A DNA stretch of 64,000 nucleotides from Stratiolaelaps scimitus (GCA_019614645.1 JABWDB010000002.1:13057501-13121500); one strand, 5' to 3'. Positions 45,211 through 56,760 are shown, counted from the first letter of the stretch. Numbers and translations: made by a program. The notes: generated by a model from the sequence alone, not told the origin.

Positions 45211-46947
45211 TGCTGCAAGGCCGAATCCCAAATTGCGTTCTCGAAAATCGACCGCGCCAGCTAACAAACTACGGCCATGTCGTCCACTCTCGGTTGTCGT
45301 CTTTACCAGTATACTCTACCACATAGTCCATAAACAGATGCCGAGACAGCGCGAGCTTCAGTGGTGACCAGAGCATTTCGCAACGCTCCATTTGGGGCAT
45401 CACTTCGATTTGCATAAAATACTGTACCGAGCTCAGCGAACGCTATATCCTAGTGGAGTCCTGCATAACGACCCCGAAGAATTCTACGTCCGCGCATGTT
45501 ATCCACAATAAACGTATCCGCATGAAGTGGCCAGACAGACGAGCTGATACGACTCTTGTTGTGACTATACGAATTCGGACGAAAGGCGGTGACATATCGT
45601 TGTGAATTAGATTTACATCATTGCGGACAAGACCAATGTTGCCGGCGGTCCGTTGTAATATTTAGTAGGGTAATATGACCACACAGGGCTCTACGCATGG
45701 CTACTATGATAGCTATATTTGTGCATTAATACAACATATGTCATCTACGGCATATGTCCGTAGCTCGAAATTATCAGAGAACCACTAATGAGAGTACGTT
45801 TCATCTATTCGCAAACGCGAAAGCTCGACTTGCTGAACTTATCGAAATCACCGAAATGCAGAAAGTCACAGTGGTCATTCTGTAATAATCTACTTAACGC
45901 TAAATCCACCTAAACCTACCTATCAATTTTCCCATTTTCAAACTTATCTACTACTCTCACTTATTTAAACGTTGTCACATCTTCACTCGTTCATCTACGG
46001 ATTAGATTCATTCGGAGACAAGCTAAATATAATCTGTCTAAGAACCGGTCATTATACAAATGTGTTGCTTGTTGACTGGTTGTCCTTCCATGCGCGAAGT
46101 GGCGGTAGGTTTAGTGTTGGCAATTGCTTGAATGTGTGACGCGTTCATGTTTTTAGTTAAATGCCTCTTATCAGTCTCTATACAGAGAACTGACTGTGAG
46201 GTGTAATTGCTATTAAGGTAGCTAAGCCTAAACTATTAGTGGAAATGCGGCGTTTTGCAACCCGGGGACCCGATTAAATCGACAGGGAGTCTGTTTCCTC
46301 ATCGGCGGTAGGTTCTGGTTGTTGGGCAACGAATGTCATCAATCGCCACCATCGTCGCCAGCGGCTTTCGGGGGGCGGAGAGGGTGACCGAAGACATGCG
46401 AATATTCAATGGGTGGCGCTACATCGTCCAGAATCGCGGGAGGTGTGGCAAGGCATGCCTTAATGAAGATAGCTCTCGGATCGCACGTCGAGCGAGTCCA
46501 GCAACGAATACGTATATTGGTTGGATACAATACTAAAATCCCAATAAGCGTTCTGTCGCTAACACTCGCTTTGGAACCGACGACTGTCCTCCCAGTGATT
46601 ACCTACGCCTTAGTGTGAATCTGGGGTCATCGTTCTTTCTACCACGTCTTCTACTAGGTTCTGTCTACTGGCAAGACCCCCCCCCGCCCTCCCATGGTAA
46701 CGTTAGCAGACCTATATTGTAACGGATTTAAGGCGTGCGCCATAAAATAGATGTGCCATGGTGATCTAGCGCTCATGAGAACGCTTGCCTCTACTCAGTA
46801 GCTGTCATGGCAACGTTACGTGGAATATATTAAAACTACCCTTAGCAGCCGAGATAATCACCTTTCGCTATCGAATATCATACATCGTAGACCACACCTT
46901 GGAATCGGGACAAGGGTTATATGGTAACATGTACTCTTTGGCTAGCT

Positions 46948-47066
46948 TAGTTCAGTAGTCACCGTGATAGTCTGGGCCCTAACGTCTATATGTAGTATTA
47001 TACTAATGAACACAGCTTGGATGTATAGACGGGAATATCGCAGGTTCAAATCCCGCCGTCGTCGCC
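46948..47066 (+). other. tRNA-like A and B boxes, possible tRNA pseudogene or SINE head
   Basis: TAGTTCAGTAG at 46948-46958 fits the A-box consensus TRGYNNARNNG exactly, and GGTTCAAATCC at 47043-47053 fits the B-box consensus GGTTCRANYCC exactly. They are 95 bases apart, whereas an intronless tRNA has about 45. The expected acceptor stem (GCTAGCT against CGTCGTC) does not pair. So this is at most a degenerate or tRNA-derived unit, or chance. Confidence 0.2.
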
Positions 47067-47474
47067 TCAGAAATTGAACTGAGTGTGTATGTGTGTGTGT
47101 GCGTGTTTGGGAGCGTCGTGGCGAAACCTGCTGATATCGAAGCCAACGAACACGCGTTGTACGTACCCTACACAACGGGAATAGTCTATTGGGTGGACGC
47201 AGCGACCATTTCCAAGGGACAAACCGTTGTTCGAGAAACGATCGCTCTTGATTTTGAGAGGAATCTTTTTACTCATCGGAAACGTGGTCTGTTTCAGCGG
47301 ACATCAAAGAGGGAACATCGCTTCACGCTCGACCTCTCAGCACCGTTTGCTCGACGGATGGTGATGGACGAGCCGACACAGCGTGAACGCGATCCCTGTA
47401 GTGGTCCCTCCCCTTTTATCGTAAGCGTCGTACGTTTTGGTTGCCTTTTGGTTGTGTGCACGTGTAGTGCCTAG
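47010..47474 (+). CDS. 155-codon open stretch, unknown
   Basis: Plus frame open from 47010 to TAG at 47472-47474. There is no ATG near its start; it crosses the B-box-like sequence and a GT run (47083-47105), and the first ATG lies far downstream. The central part has mixed composition (motifs NEHALYVPYTTGIVYWVD and ETIALDFERNLF). Shorter antisense frames at 46942-47276 overlap it. No family recognised. It could be an exon or chance. Confidence 0.17.
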   Translation, partial: TQLGCIDGNIAGSNPAVVASEIELSVYVCVCVFGSVVAKPADIEANEHALYVPYTTGIVYWVDAATISKGQTVVRETIALDFERNLFTHRKRGLFQRTSKREHRFTLDLSAPFARRMVMDEPTQRERDPCSGPSPFIVSVVRFGCLLVVCTCSA

Positions 47475-49790
47475 GGCGCGCGCGCGCAGCCGGCGGTCTC
47501 GGCAGTGGGCACGCTTATGCCAGCTGCTTTTTCCTTCTTCGTCTTCGTGTGGCCCACCCTGGCTCTGGCTCCCCGCCCGCGGGTTTGGCAGAACGCTTCA
47601 TCGTCATCATCGTTATCCGGAGTGAGAAAAAAACGCACTCGCGTTTTAGGTCGCCTCGCCTGCCCAGGCCACCGCCATCATCTTCTGGTCTCCGGCGCCC
47701 GTCGTGACGACGGTGAAGTCCAAATTAGAAATAAAAAATACCCCTCTCGTTGTGTCTCCGAGACTGTGTCTTCTCGCTGCGTGTCCCCTCACGGAGTATT
47801 GCGCATGTGCGCGCCGGGGCTGTTCCGCTGATCGGCTCGGGAGGCTGACGATGAGACGAACCACCAGAGGGAACGAACTCCCAATCCAACCGAGGATCGA
47901 GGACCGACAACAGTTGGAGACGTACGGGTTCGGTCGATTCGACTATGCAGCAGTAGCAGCTATGGTGACGATGACAACGACGAGCACGACAGAAGATTCG
48001 CAGACAGCGAGCGTTGTGCATTCGCCGCGAGAACCGGCGAAACGAACCGCTGCTCGAGCCGAGTTTGGAAAAGCGACCGGCCAGCCGACCCTCTATCGAC
48101 TTCTTTTCTCGTCGGCCGGAGGTGGGGGTCTTGTTCGTTAACCGAGGGAGCGCGCGCGAGAACTAGCCGAGCTTGCTGCTGAGGCAACGAAAAGCCCATG
48201 CGTCCTTGCCGATGGCGTTCGGCGTCGTCTCGTCTGACGAATCTGCAGGGCCGCCCGTGCACGCCGCGGCCGCCGCCGCCGTCGTGAGCCGAACTCGGAA
48301 GTTTTTTTGAGACGACTGGGGAGCAAACGTTCCGCCCTCGCCTTGTTGCCTGCCGAGCAACAGGAGGCAACATTGTTGATAGCGGCGCCACCACGACTTG
48401 GATCGATGTCTGCAACTCGATGTGATCCGCACAGCGACTATGTGTCACCCGATCCGCAAGACAATTGAATCGAAGATCTGTGCCGCAACCGTCGTTGGAA
48501 ATGCTCGCTGCATCGTGGGGTGTGGCCGATACATGGCGGCTTAACTAGCGTAAGCTAGGTTATGCGCGGGGGACTCCACGGATGAAACGTATCGTCTCTG
48601 TAATTGCGTAATACACTACGCATTGACCATTGAACAACACATGAGGTCGTGAGTCGTCGGGTCAGGATGGCATTATCACCATTCAAGCTATGACAAAAAA
48701 AAGAACATTGTAAGAGTTGCTATGATCCACGAACTTGCGGACTTGGCGTTTGCGTTAAAATCAATCGACAACTTGTGACTAGCTCTAACATGTTGTTTTA
48801 AAGAGGCCTATCGTTTTCAGCCTGCTATCCGGAGTGTCAATCAGACGGCACTTGGTTATACATCTCAGAAATGCAGATATCATATCTCATGGAGAACTGC
48901 GGCAGAAAATCGCACAACCGATGATGACGATGCGCACGGTGCTGTTATCCCGTATCTACATCCCACGGACTTGCACCCACCAAAGGCAGTTAATGGTACG
49001 TAATAGTATGATGATCGGAGAAGTAGGGGGTCTGCTTGCAATATATAGTATGTTTAGCTGTTGCCGCCGATGTTGTCAGTTGTGAACGAGATAAAGTGCC
49101 GCAGCGACAGACTCGGACAAAGATAGACTCAATGCGGACAATGGGGTGATGCCGCGCCAACACACGTACGTACCCGGCGAGTGGTGTCTCTTGGGACTGG
49201 GGGGAGCCTGAGAGTCTCGGACCGTCGGCGGGACGCGAAGCAACTACTAGTGGACAGGTCAGGACTAGAGAGGAAGGAATGTTGTCGGGGATCTCCTACC
49301 GACGGAACAGAAAAATCAGAATAGGGTCGTTCGGGGACGATGTTAGTTCGGGCTTGGAGTTGGCGGATGGCGAAGCGCAATGGCACCCACCTCGCTCCGT
49401 CAGTCGGCCCGGCATTTGCTACCGGCCATTTTACTCTCAATCGTTTTCTATTTGCCAAAAGCGATCAGAGTCACCGAATGATGAAAAGAAACAGCAACGT
49501 CGGAAGCAGCAACGATTACTCCGCCGCGGCGCGAACTAATATTAGCTGTAATACATAGTGCGCCAGCAGAAGCAACACCGACACGAAGTGGAAGAACTAA
49601 CCGGGATTTGGGGTCGCGGAATCGAGGGGAGGGAGTGCGCACTGATCGCAGCTGCTATTTGCTTCGACGATGACGGACGAATCAACCAGCGGCATGTTTC
49701 TGCCTTATCAGGTCACCGAAGAAAACGTTGGATGAATCTCCATCTCTTTCTCTCTCTCTCTCTCCCTCCCTAAAACGGCTAACCCTTAAA
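47081..49790. other. GC-rich low-complexity block 10
   Basis: GC-rich block with CGCG and GCC runs. Opposed frames (47704-48141 plus with 47960-48448 minus; 49129-49458 minus with 49279-49558 plus) have no recognised family. An intermediate, less GC-rich stretch lies at 48.5-49.1 kb and holds no gene that I can see. A CT run marks the right edge. Confidence 0.45.
49743..49770. repeat. (CT)n microsatellite
   Basis: CT run at the right edge of GC-rich block 10. Confidence 0.9.
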
Positions 49791-49887
49791 TGCCGATAAA
49801 CATAAACTGGCCTCACGCGTTGTGACATAACAACGGTCTTCGTTGAGATACCAACTTGGCGAGGACCAACTCTTCTCCCATAGCCGT

Positions 49888-49920
49888 TTCCCCTATGGCA
49901 GGCCTCGGCCATAAGGGGAA
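49888..49920. repeat. Near-perfect 12/13-bp inverted repeat
   Basis: TTCCCCTATGGC at 49888-49899 pairs with GCCATAAGGGGAA at 49908-49920 with a single extra base. It lies just upstream of the gypsy reverse transcriptase relic. Confidence 0.85.
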
Positions 49921-50026
49921 CCAATCATGCCGGTCATACCGGCGAGACCCTGTACTTCCGAAAATAGCAATGCAGGTATGGTTTTGACAATTCTGACGGT
50001 CCTAGTTGCTCTCCTCAGTAAATTGA

Positions 50027-50560
50027 ATGTTGGAACGTTTACATTGTTATTTGACATGCATCAACCAACTGTGCTGTATCTTTGTGCCAAAAACAGAGGC
50101 TTACACAACCATTAAACCCAATGTGCTACCGTTATTTCCTAAGGCACACCCTGTTTCCTACAACATGCTAACGAAACCAGAAGAAGAAATTGACAGATTA
50201 GTCAATCTCGATATTTCTAATCATATCACCCATTAAAACTGGGCCGCAGAGATTGTTGTAGTACACAAAAAAAAGTCTGAAAAAACCTAAGCAAAAAACT
50301 ATGATCGCTACTCGTCGCTAAATCTCAGTGTTCTTTGCAGTCACACGTTACCCAATCTTATTTCCATCTGACCGTCAGAAAATATAATTCTGTTTCCAAT
50401 TCGCTGCGTATTAACACTGGCCTCGCTCATGTGCAGTGCACGTAGACTTATGCCGTCGACCGGTTTAAGCCGTAATACAAACCATGTATCAACGCCTCTT
50501 TGTCTTTTGGAGCTCGTTATGGTGTCATTGGTGGCCTTTAGGAAACGATGCCCAAAAGCG
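50027..50560 (+). pseudogene. Degenerate Ty3/gypsy-type reverse transcriptase
   Basis: The N-terminal part of a gypsy-type reverse transcriptase is recognisable. A TxKPN stretch (TIKPNVLPLF), HPVSYNMLTKPEEEIDRL and then NWAAEIVVVHKKK follow the family pattern (a PVPY-like motif, a charged helix, then a WAAPIVVV-like strand and KK). Next come a diverged YDRYSSLNLSVL and HTLPNL, matching the family's CADY and YPLP region. A later RINT and a possible LFVFG-like piece (about 50510-50530) may be the region before the catalytic motif. Stops at 50234-50236 and about 50290 and a later frameshift make it non-functional. No LTRs or YxDD motif were found. Confidence 0.7.
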
Positions 50561-51151
50561 TCGGATTTGTATACAGTGTTCGCCAACATCTAGGGAGAAC
50601 TCGTTTTGGATATCTCAATCCATTTTAATGAATTACTTTGTCCTATTCGTTCAATAACATTCTACACACCGCTTCGAGTTCGATTAATTAAATCATCAAA
50701 TTAATGAATTTAATCAATAGCTCGTCAACAGCAAATTTCAAACCACGTAGATGAGCCAAATTCACATATTTCATGTACGTATTTACTGATGTACGTACAG
50801 TGTGAGCCCCTAAAAAACGCACTGAACAGATGCAAAAAATAATGTCTATCATAATCGTCACAATTTTTGCTCACTGCAAGAAAGCGTGACTTTCGCTCCG
50901 CTCCCGTACACATGAGAGCCGGCATATGCGGCATATACAGAAAGCAGAGCATATCCGTTTGGTGTGCGAGTCACGGCAGGATCGTCATCGAGCGGCATTG
51001 TCATCCTCCGCCAGCCGACGCCCCCCCCCGAGTTCTCCCTGAATTCGCGTGAGCTATTGTCGTCGCTAAGTCCTCAACCACCGGAAACATCGCCGTTGTG
51101 GCCATAACTGGGGCAGGAAACACATGATAGCTAAAAAGTAAAGATGGAGAA

Positions 51152-51187
51152 GAAAGAGAGACAGAGAGAGAGAGAGAGAGAAAGAGA
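51152..51187. repeat. (GA)n microsatellite
   Basis: GA run of about 15 units with AAAG and ACAG interruptions, near the left edge of GC-rich block 11. Confidence 0.9.
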
Positions 51188-51871
51188 AAAAAATCGCTGC
51201 ACCGCTGCAGGAAGCGGAGAGAGGGCCCGAGGGTCTCCATGTAGCAACAACCACCCGATGGTAAAGTGAGTGTACGCAGCTCGCCGCGAGAAATCTCGTC
51301 GTAAAACACACTCCATTGAGTTCGAAGCGATAGCGTTGGAAGGCGTCGTTCTAGAGACGTGGGCGTCCTCTGGCTCGCCTAGACTCTCCCTGGCCGCGCG
51401 GCCGCCAGATATACGTTGGGCATTGCTGTGGCGGCGTTCCTGCTGACTACTGCCGGCCTGTTGTCGAGCGAAGAGCGATGGGAGAGCAGAGCGAGTCCAC
51501 TTCGTTTGCGAGGCGGCGAAAGTGGCTGCGGCATCCGTCTGACGTCTTTGTTTGCAATGCAAGCGAACAAGTGGCTACTGCTAAGGAAATTGAAAGAGGC
51601 TGCCTGAGACAAAGGCGGGAGAGCCTAGCTGGCAAGCTAGCCGGTAAGCGTGGGCTCCAAAGGCGGCTTCTGTGCTGCCGGCTGCTCGCTGACGTATTTC
51701 ATAGGGGTCGACGCATCCAGTCGAACACACAGAAAGCAAACAGAGAGACAAGGGGATGATGACACTGGAAGGCTAACGATCAACTGGATGGTGGCAGCGA
51801 TACAACGTCGTAACGCACACTTTGAGTTTGGGCGCTTGTCGTGTATATATAGAACACCGTAATTTACTCAC

Positions 51872-51897
51872 GGCTGGCTCGCTTCTTCTCCCGCCAT
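51872..51897 (-). CDS. Candidate first coding exon, unknown product
   Basis: On the minus strand an ATG in a favourable context (CACAATGGC) is followed by eight codons (MAGEEASQ) plus CC and then a consensus donor GTGAGT (51871-51866). An upstream ATG with an immediate stop lies within 25 bases. Phase fits candidate 44204-44268. A start exon this short cannot be judged from sequence alone. Confidence 0.17.
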
Positions 51898-53136
51898 TGT
51901 GTACTCTCGTTATTTCATTCTTTCTCTGGTTCTTTGATCCTCTCATTTTCCTGTTTAACCTGCACGAGTACACTGGGTTGGTGCTTTCGTTCCGCCGTTC
52001 AGTCTAATATCCATCTCACAGTTGCCTTTGATATGGGATACAGCCTGTACTTTCGATCTAGTCCTGCAGCAAGCAGATTTTCTGGCTAAGCTCTGCCCCT
52101 AGCTTCTTTAGCTTTCCCTGCCAGCTTAGTTGCGGTAGCAGCACCGCCAATATCCACCAATAACCCGAATGTACCGCTGTCTTTTGCCAATCCTGGTCTG
52201 ACCTCGCCCGCTCTGTTCGTCAAGCGCACGCTATCCTTCCCTTTACGCCCTGCCCTCATAGCACGCATCCATGTTGTGCGCGTGTAGGATACGCGAAGGG
52301 CTGCGTTGTTGGAGCTGGACGGGGAATTCGAACATCAACAAGTTTACTGACATGAATAAAATAGATTATATAATATTATATATCCGTTCTATCACCATTC
52401 CTTCCCTTCTTACTTCCTCGTTCTATCGGATCCGCTGCCCTTCGACAGATATTCCCACTTGCTGCTGTTAGCTGCTGTCATCTCTGCTGTCGTCTTTGGT
52501 GGACGGATGCTCTATTCATTCATCGAGTCAACGAGCCACTGGACGGTTGTCCCTTAGAGTGACTGAACCACTTTTAGTACTGTTCTACCCAAGCGGTGGT
52601 ACCCTTCGGAGCTTTTTGTCGGCGGCAGCCAGCCAGCCCGTCTTCCGCTTTTTTTCTTATGTTCCTACCGGTCTCGCACTAAGGGCCTGCCCCGGTGGTG
52701 AGGGCAGCCTGCTTGCGATACAACGAAGCGAACGGCCTGCCCGCCCGATCACGATCATGGAAGCCTCCTGAACGTTCGTTTTCAGGGGGAGTTTGAGGCA
52801 TAGAAGAGCATAGGATAGCGCACTCAGTTCTGTACGATAGCACTGCCCTGGCTGGCCCTGGCTTTGCCAGGAAAATAATAAGGGACAGGGTACTGAATCG
52901 AAAGGTGGTGGGCGGTTTCGGCGCAGAAGCGCTGTTAGATGCTCGAGAGATCTTAGCGTTGAGGTCGTCGGACAGGGCATCTCGCACCGCGGAGACCATC
53001 ATGCAGGCGCAAGACGACAGTTAGGCTCTCTGAACTCGAATACCATCCCAGTTCTTTGCCCTGCCTTTTTTGCTCAGCCAGCATATGCCTACTGAAGACA
53101 TCAAGCGGTGACGGCGTTCGCCGCCTTGAGAACGAC

Positions 53137-53158
53137 CTCCACCCCCCCCGGGGTGGAG
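53137..53158. repeat. Perfect 9-bp GC-rich inverted repeat
   Basis: CTCCACCCC at 53137-53145 and its reverse complement at 53150-53158, with a four-C loop. Confidence 0.9.
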
Positions 53159-54762
53159 CAGCCACCAACCAGACATTGACCCCTTCAGACTCCCGCGATA
53201 GACCAACACGACCACACTTTCGTTGAGCACAACGGTCACGGTGGCCGTATGAGGCAGAGGTCGGCACCGCCGCCATCTACTGTCGACACAACGTCGCGCT
53301 TGAAGCTCCCCGAAGCTTCACAAGGCCCTCGCCATTGCAGAACCTTTCGCAGCATGAGAAAGCAAGAAAGAGAGAAGGATAAAAACACGAAACGCAAATA
53401 GACAAGAGGACGGAAGAGAGCCATAGAAAAGTGAGCGTAAAAGTGTGTGAAGCATCAGAGATAGAGAAAGAGAGAGAGGAGAGAGATGGTGAGATACGTG
53501 CGGCTGAGAAACAAACGGCCGCAACGAATAGCAACAAAAAATGTTACAGACGTAACGGCACGGCGAGGCCCGCAGCGGCTGCCGATGACGCTGTCGCCTA
53601 CAGCAGCGCGCGAATAACGGCCCAGCCGGCTCGGCCTTACAATGGCAGCGAGCGCCCTGTCGTTGTCGAGCTGCCGCTGTTGCTGCTGCAAGCCTTGGGG
53701 GGAGAAATTTCACATTCGCTGACGGCTGCACTCTCGCATTCCTCTCAGCCCCTGGGCCACTGGCACATCGTTCGCGCATCCAAGCCGAGACGATCCCGAC
53801 CAGGCCCTGCAAGCCCCAAGGCCTTTCTCGACCTTAGCCTGCTGGGCCGGCTTGACGGCGTGACGTTCGCCATGTTTTCCACACAATAGCTAACGTGTAT
53901 CGTCTGGCGTCTACACAGACAGCACTTACGGCTGCTACTAGTTTCAAGAATAGGCGGCCGAACGTGGCATGTGTTTCGCGCGCGACACAAAGCCCACCCC
54001 GTTCAGCGACTGCAATAAGGTGTAGCACTTGTAAGAGACGGCAATGGTTGACCGTCTCCCACCTAGACAAGATTCTCACAAATGTTGGCGATCGTGAAGA
54101 TTAGAGAAATCGCTTATCTGTAGAAATAAAGCGGCGATATAGCCGTACATATGTTTAACTATTTCAAATATGACAGCAGAAACAGTTGCATTGATGGATG
54201 TATATAATTCTCAAATAGACATTTACCCAGCAGATACGAGCGTCATTTCTAGACACAAAAATTATCGGTACACAAAATGAAGCATTGTGCACTATAATAT
54301 ATTTCGTTGATACCAGGCTCGAACTAGCAGGCCCGCAACCTCCAACTGGACTGATCATCTAAACAGAATATTTCAGGAGTCGAATTCGGTCTGTCAATTC
54401 ACTTAAGCCAAAGGCTGGATGACGAGGGCGAACGAACGATATATTTGTGCTTGGAATCTCCCGGGTTTTAACCTTATTCGGAAAGCAATATTTGTTCGAG
54501 GAGTATACATACATTTTGGAATGGCGGCGCTTTAAGGAGTCGTTCGAATTGTGAAAGAAACTTCTATTGCTTTTACCTGTTCTCAAGAATCATCTGACGG
54601 GACAGCAGGGGGTCGACAGGGGAATTCGTTACATATGTGAATTCAACATGAATTGAATGCGAGCAAGCTCATGGATTTTTTTTTCCAAGAGAATGTCTAG
54701 CCTAACGCTGGGCGTTCAGGTGTCTGAAACTCGAAGAGCTGATCCGATCAACGACCCGCTTT

Positions 54763-55164
54763 GACAATGGTGCTAAAGTCAACCTCATTAAAAATGGCCC
54801 AAAATTTGCTCATAATGGGTTTGCCTGCAATGGCTCAGAGGCACCGACGAAAGGCTAATTTGTTAAAAGTGTCATGCGTACAGAGAATTACGGTAGGATT
54901 GACTTAGTGAAATATTTGTAGAAAGTACTTCGCGTATTTAAAGAGAAATCGGCATTAATTGGATCGGTTGAGTATGTTCTACTCTCTTTGCATCATTATT
55001 GTTTTTGGATTCTTCTCATTACACTAGTCAAGTGTATCTCATATATCGAACATGTGTTGTTCCAATTTAACACTCGACCCCATGTGTTGTTATGTTGTTT
55101 AAAGCGGATTTCAAGAACTCGGCCTACATGTCCTTATGAAATAGGCAAAATAAGCGACCGTTAA
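54763..55164 (+). pseudogene. Possible degenerate gypsy integrase core
   Basis: One plus frame runs for 134 codons with only two internal stops (54856-54858 and one further on). It contains pieces in the order expected of a retrotransposon integrase: NGPKFAHNGF (compare a DNGPQF-like strand), FVKSVMRT (compare ERFVK-like) and VLFQFNTRPHV (compare FLxxYRxTPH). Spacing is distorted, about 20 codons too short then about 35 too long, so the match is tentative. Same strand as the reverse transcriptase relic about 4.5 kb upstream. Confidence 0.4.
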
Positions 55165-56311
55165 TATCAGCTTCTTTTTGCAGAATCAATTGCTTCGAAA
55201 TGACTGTGTGTTTTCTTTCCGGTGTTAGTCTCGTGTTGATCCAGAACAATAGTACAATTGAGCAACGACTTCGTTCAATTGTTTATTGTCGGGGATACTA
55301 TTAACTAGCGACCGTTGGTATTGCAACCAGGTAGGCATATATCCAAGCAAGCAGTGAGAACAAACATAATATATTTGTTAAAAACCGTTTCGAAACCGTC
55401 TCGCAGAGCTCACAAACTCAAAACAAGAGATTCAGTATCTAATATCGAAACTCGCTCACACGGATTACTCGTTCGGTGAGCCCGTAACGTATATACCTTC
55501 TACAGCTTGATAAGGTTACATTTTAGGATGCCCTTGCACAAGCCGGTGCACATTGACAGGATGAGGTCACGCTCCAACCATGTCCGGACGGATTCCTTCG
55601 GAGGCGTTTCCGCACTTACCGACCGCGCTTCCCTCAGATAGCCCAGCAATGGGAGGCCGAAGAAAGGCCACGCTTCACATGAATCGACTTCTTCTATTGT
55701 TTTACCGTCGTTGTCAAGCTAACCCTCGATGTCTTTGTAATCAGATAGAGATGTCGTCGTTTGCAGAGCGTTCCAAGCCTGCTCTATGTCAGCATGTCTG
55801 CATGGTCAACGTTATTTCCATATGAGAGGTCTATCTCACAATGGTCGATGAGATGGCTGATGAAAAAATGCCGCTGAGCTGATGTTCAATGAGTAACTTT
55901 TCGCAAATATATAAATTATTCATGAAATTAGCGCCCAAGAAACCCTCCTTACAATTCGGTTCTTTCTTATTTTCTGTAAAAGAAAAGTCACACCAGAGGG
56001 ATAACTCAAACAACAAGTTATCTCAGAGAGCGTCAAACTTTTATTATAGCCATGAAATTACTGGCGGACGTTTTTCGACAAACGAAATTGGTAGCCACCT
56101 CGGCCATTCCCTTTGTAATGTTAAGATTTCCGATAGGAAACTGAAAGGACACGCTTCCACGAAACTCTACCTTGGCGCCCGTCATACTTTACGTAGTCCC
56201 CAACGTAACGTGCAACTTTCCCAAAATATATATACATTTTGAATAATAAACACTATATATCTATTATAGTTAGATATTTATCGATAGGTACGTGAACGTT
56301 GAGGAATATAT

Positions 56312-56725
56312 TTGATCATTTCTTCTATTGTCGACGTGGTTATAGAGAGAGATAGCGAAGGTCCGTTGGAAAGGAAATGTCGTTTTTTTGACGCGACGAC
56401 AAATAAAATATCTATGTGCTCGCCCCGCGCAGTTGACCTGACAAAGGACAACCTTGGCTCTACACGAGAAGAGTTGTTATATCTAACAAAGTGTGTTATT
56501 CATCTTTGTCTATATTACGATCATGCTTACACCTTGTACATCTTGGCAAACAAGATTACACGAGTCGAATATCCTGCTGTTAAGATAACAAAATTGGACA
56601 TTATTGCGAAAAAAGAAAGGGCACGCACTATATTCGGTATAATATTAAATATAAATGAATTGCAGTTCATCAAATCTGGTTTGCAGATGAAACAGTCTGA
56701 TACATTTCCCGGCATTCAGCTGTAG
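56312..56725 (+). CDS. 137-codon open frame in AT-rich DNA, unknown
   Basis: Open plus frame ending in TAG at 56723-56725, with motifs ISSIVDVVIERD and LTKCVIHLCLYYDHAYT. It is long for sequence this AT-rich and is not built from simple repeats, and no comparable antisense frame covers it (one of 62 codons). No family, signal peptide or splice border is recognised. A neighbouring plus frame (55889-56242) lies upstream in another frame. Confidence 0.2.
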   Translation: MIISSIVDVVIERDSEGPLERKCRFFDATTNKISMCSPRAVDLTKDNLGSTREELLYLTKCVIHLCLYYDHAYTLYILANKITRVEYPAVKITKLDIIAKKERARTIFGIILNINELQFIKSGLQMKQSDTFPGIQL

Positions 56726-56760
56726 CATGCATCTCTTCTATAGCCGTTTTCTATTCTCTC

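Larger units (their letters stand above)
44781..47080. other. AT-rich spacer, no gene recognised
   Basis: AT-rich DNA with a TA/TACA array, a run of nine C at 46677-46685, and short unsupported frames at 46333-46618. The stretch 45370-46330 has no open frame of note and no repeat. Boxes resembling an internal RNA polymerase III promoter lie at 46948-46958 and 47043-47053. Confidence 0.5.
50931..54080. other. GC-rich block 11, between the two gypsy relics
   Basis: GC-rich block with a GA run near its left edge and a perfect GC-rich hairpin at 53137-53158. Many overlapping frames of 60-160 codons occur on both strands (for example 53431-53889 plus against 53318-53812 minus; 51131-51562 minus). 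None matches a known family. An intermediate stretch lies at 51.85-52.45 kb and includes the candidate first exon 51872-51897. Confidence 0.45.
54081..56760. other. AT-rich spacer with integrase-like relic
   Basis: AT-rich DNA. The integrase-like relic at 54763-55164 is listed. Two plus frames, 55889-56242 (117 codons) and 56312-56725 (137 codons), are unusually long for AT-rich sequence but match no family, and no splice or promoter evidence supports them. The stretch 55165-55580 has nothing I recognise. Confidence 0.45.

Noticed and set aside
48163..48448. Overlapping minus frames rich in Arg/Ser/Ala
   Set aside because: Three frames on one strand are open at once over GCC runs, a sign of composition rather than coding.
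54300..54360. Minus-strand sequence with A-box-like and B-box-like matches, resembling a tRNA
   Set aside because: The boxes are only about 16 bases apart, both have mismatches, and no cloverleaf stems can be drawn.
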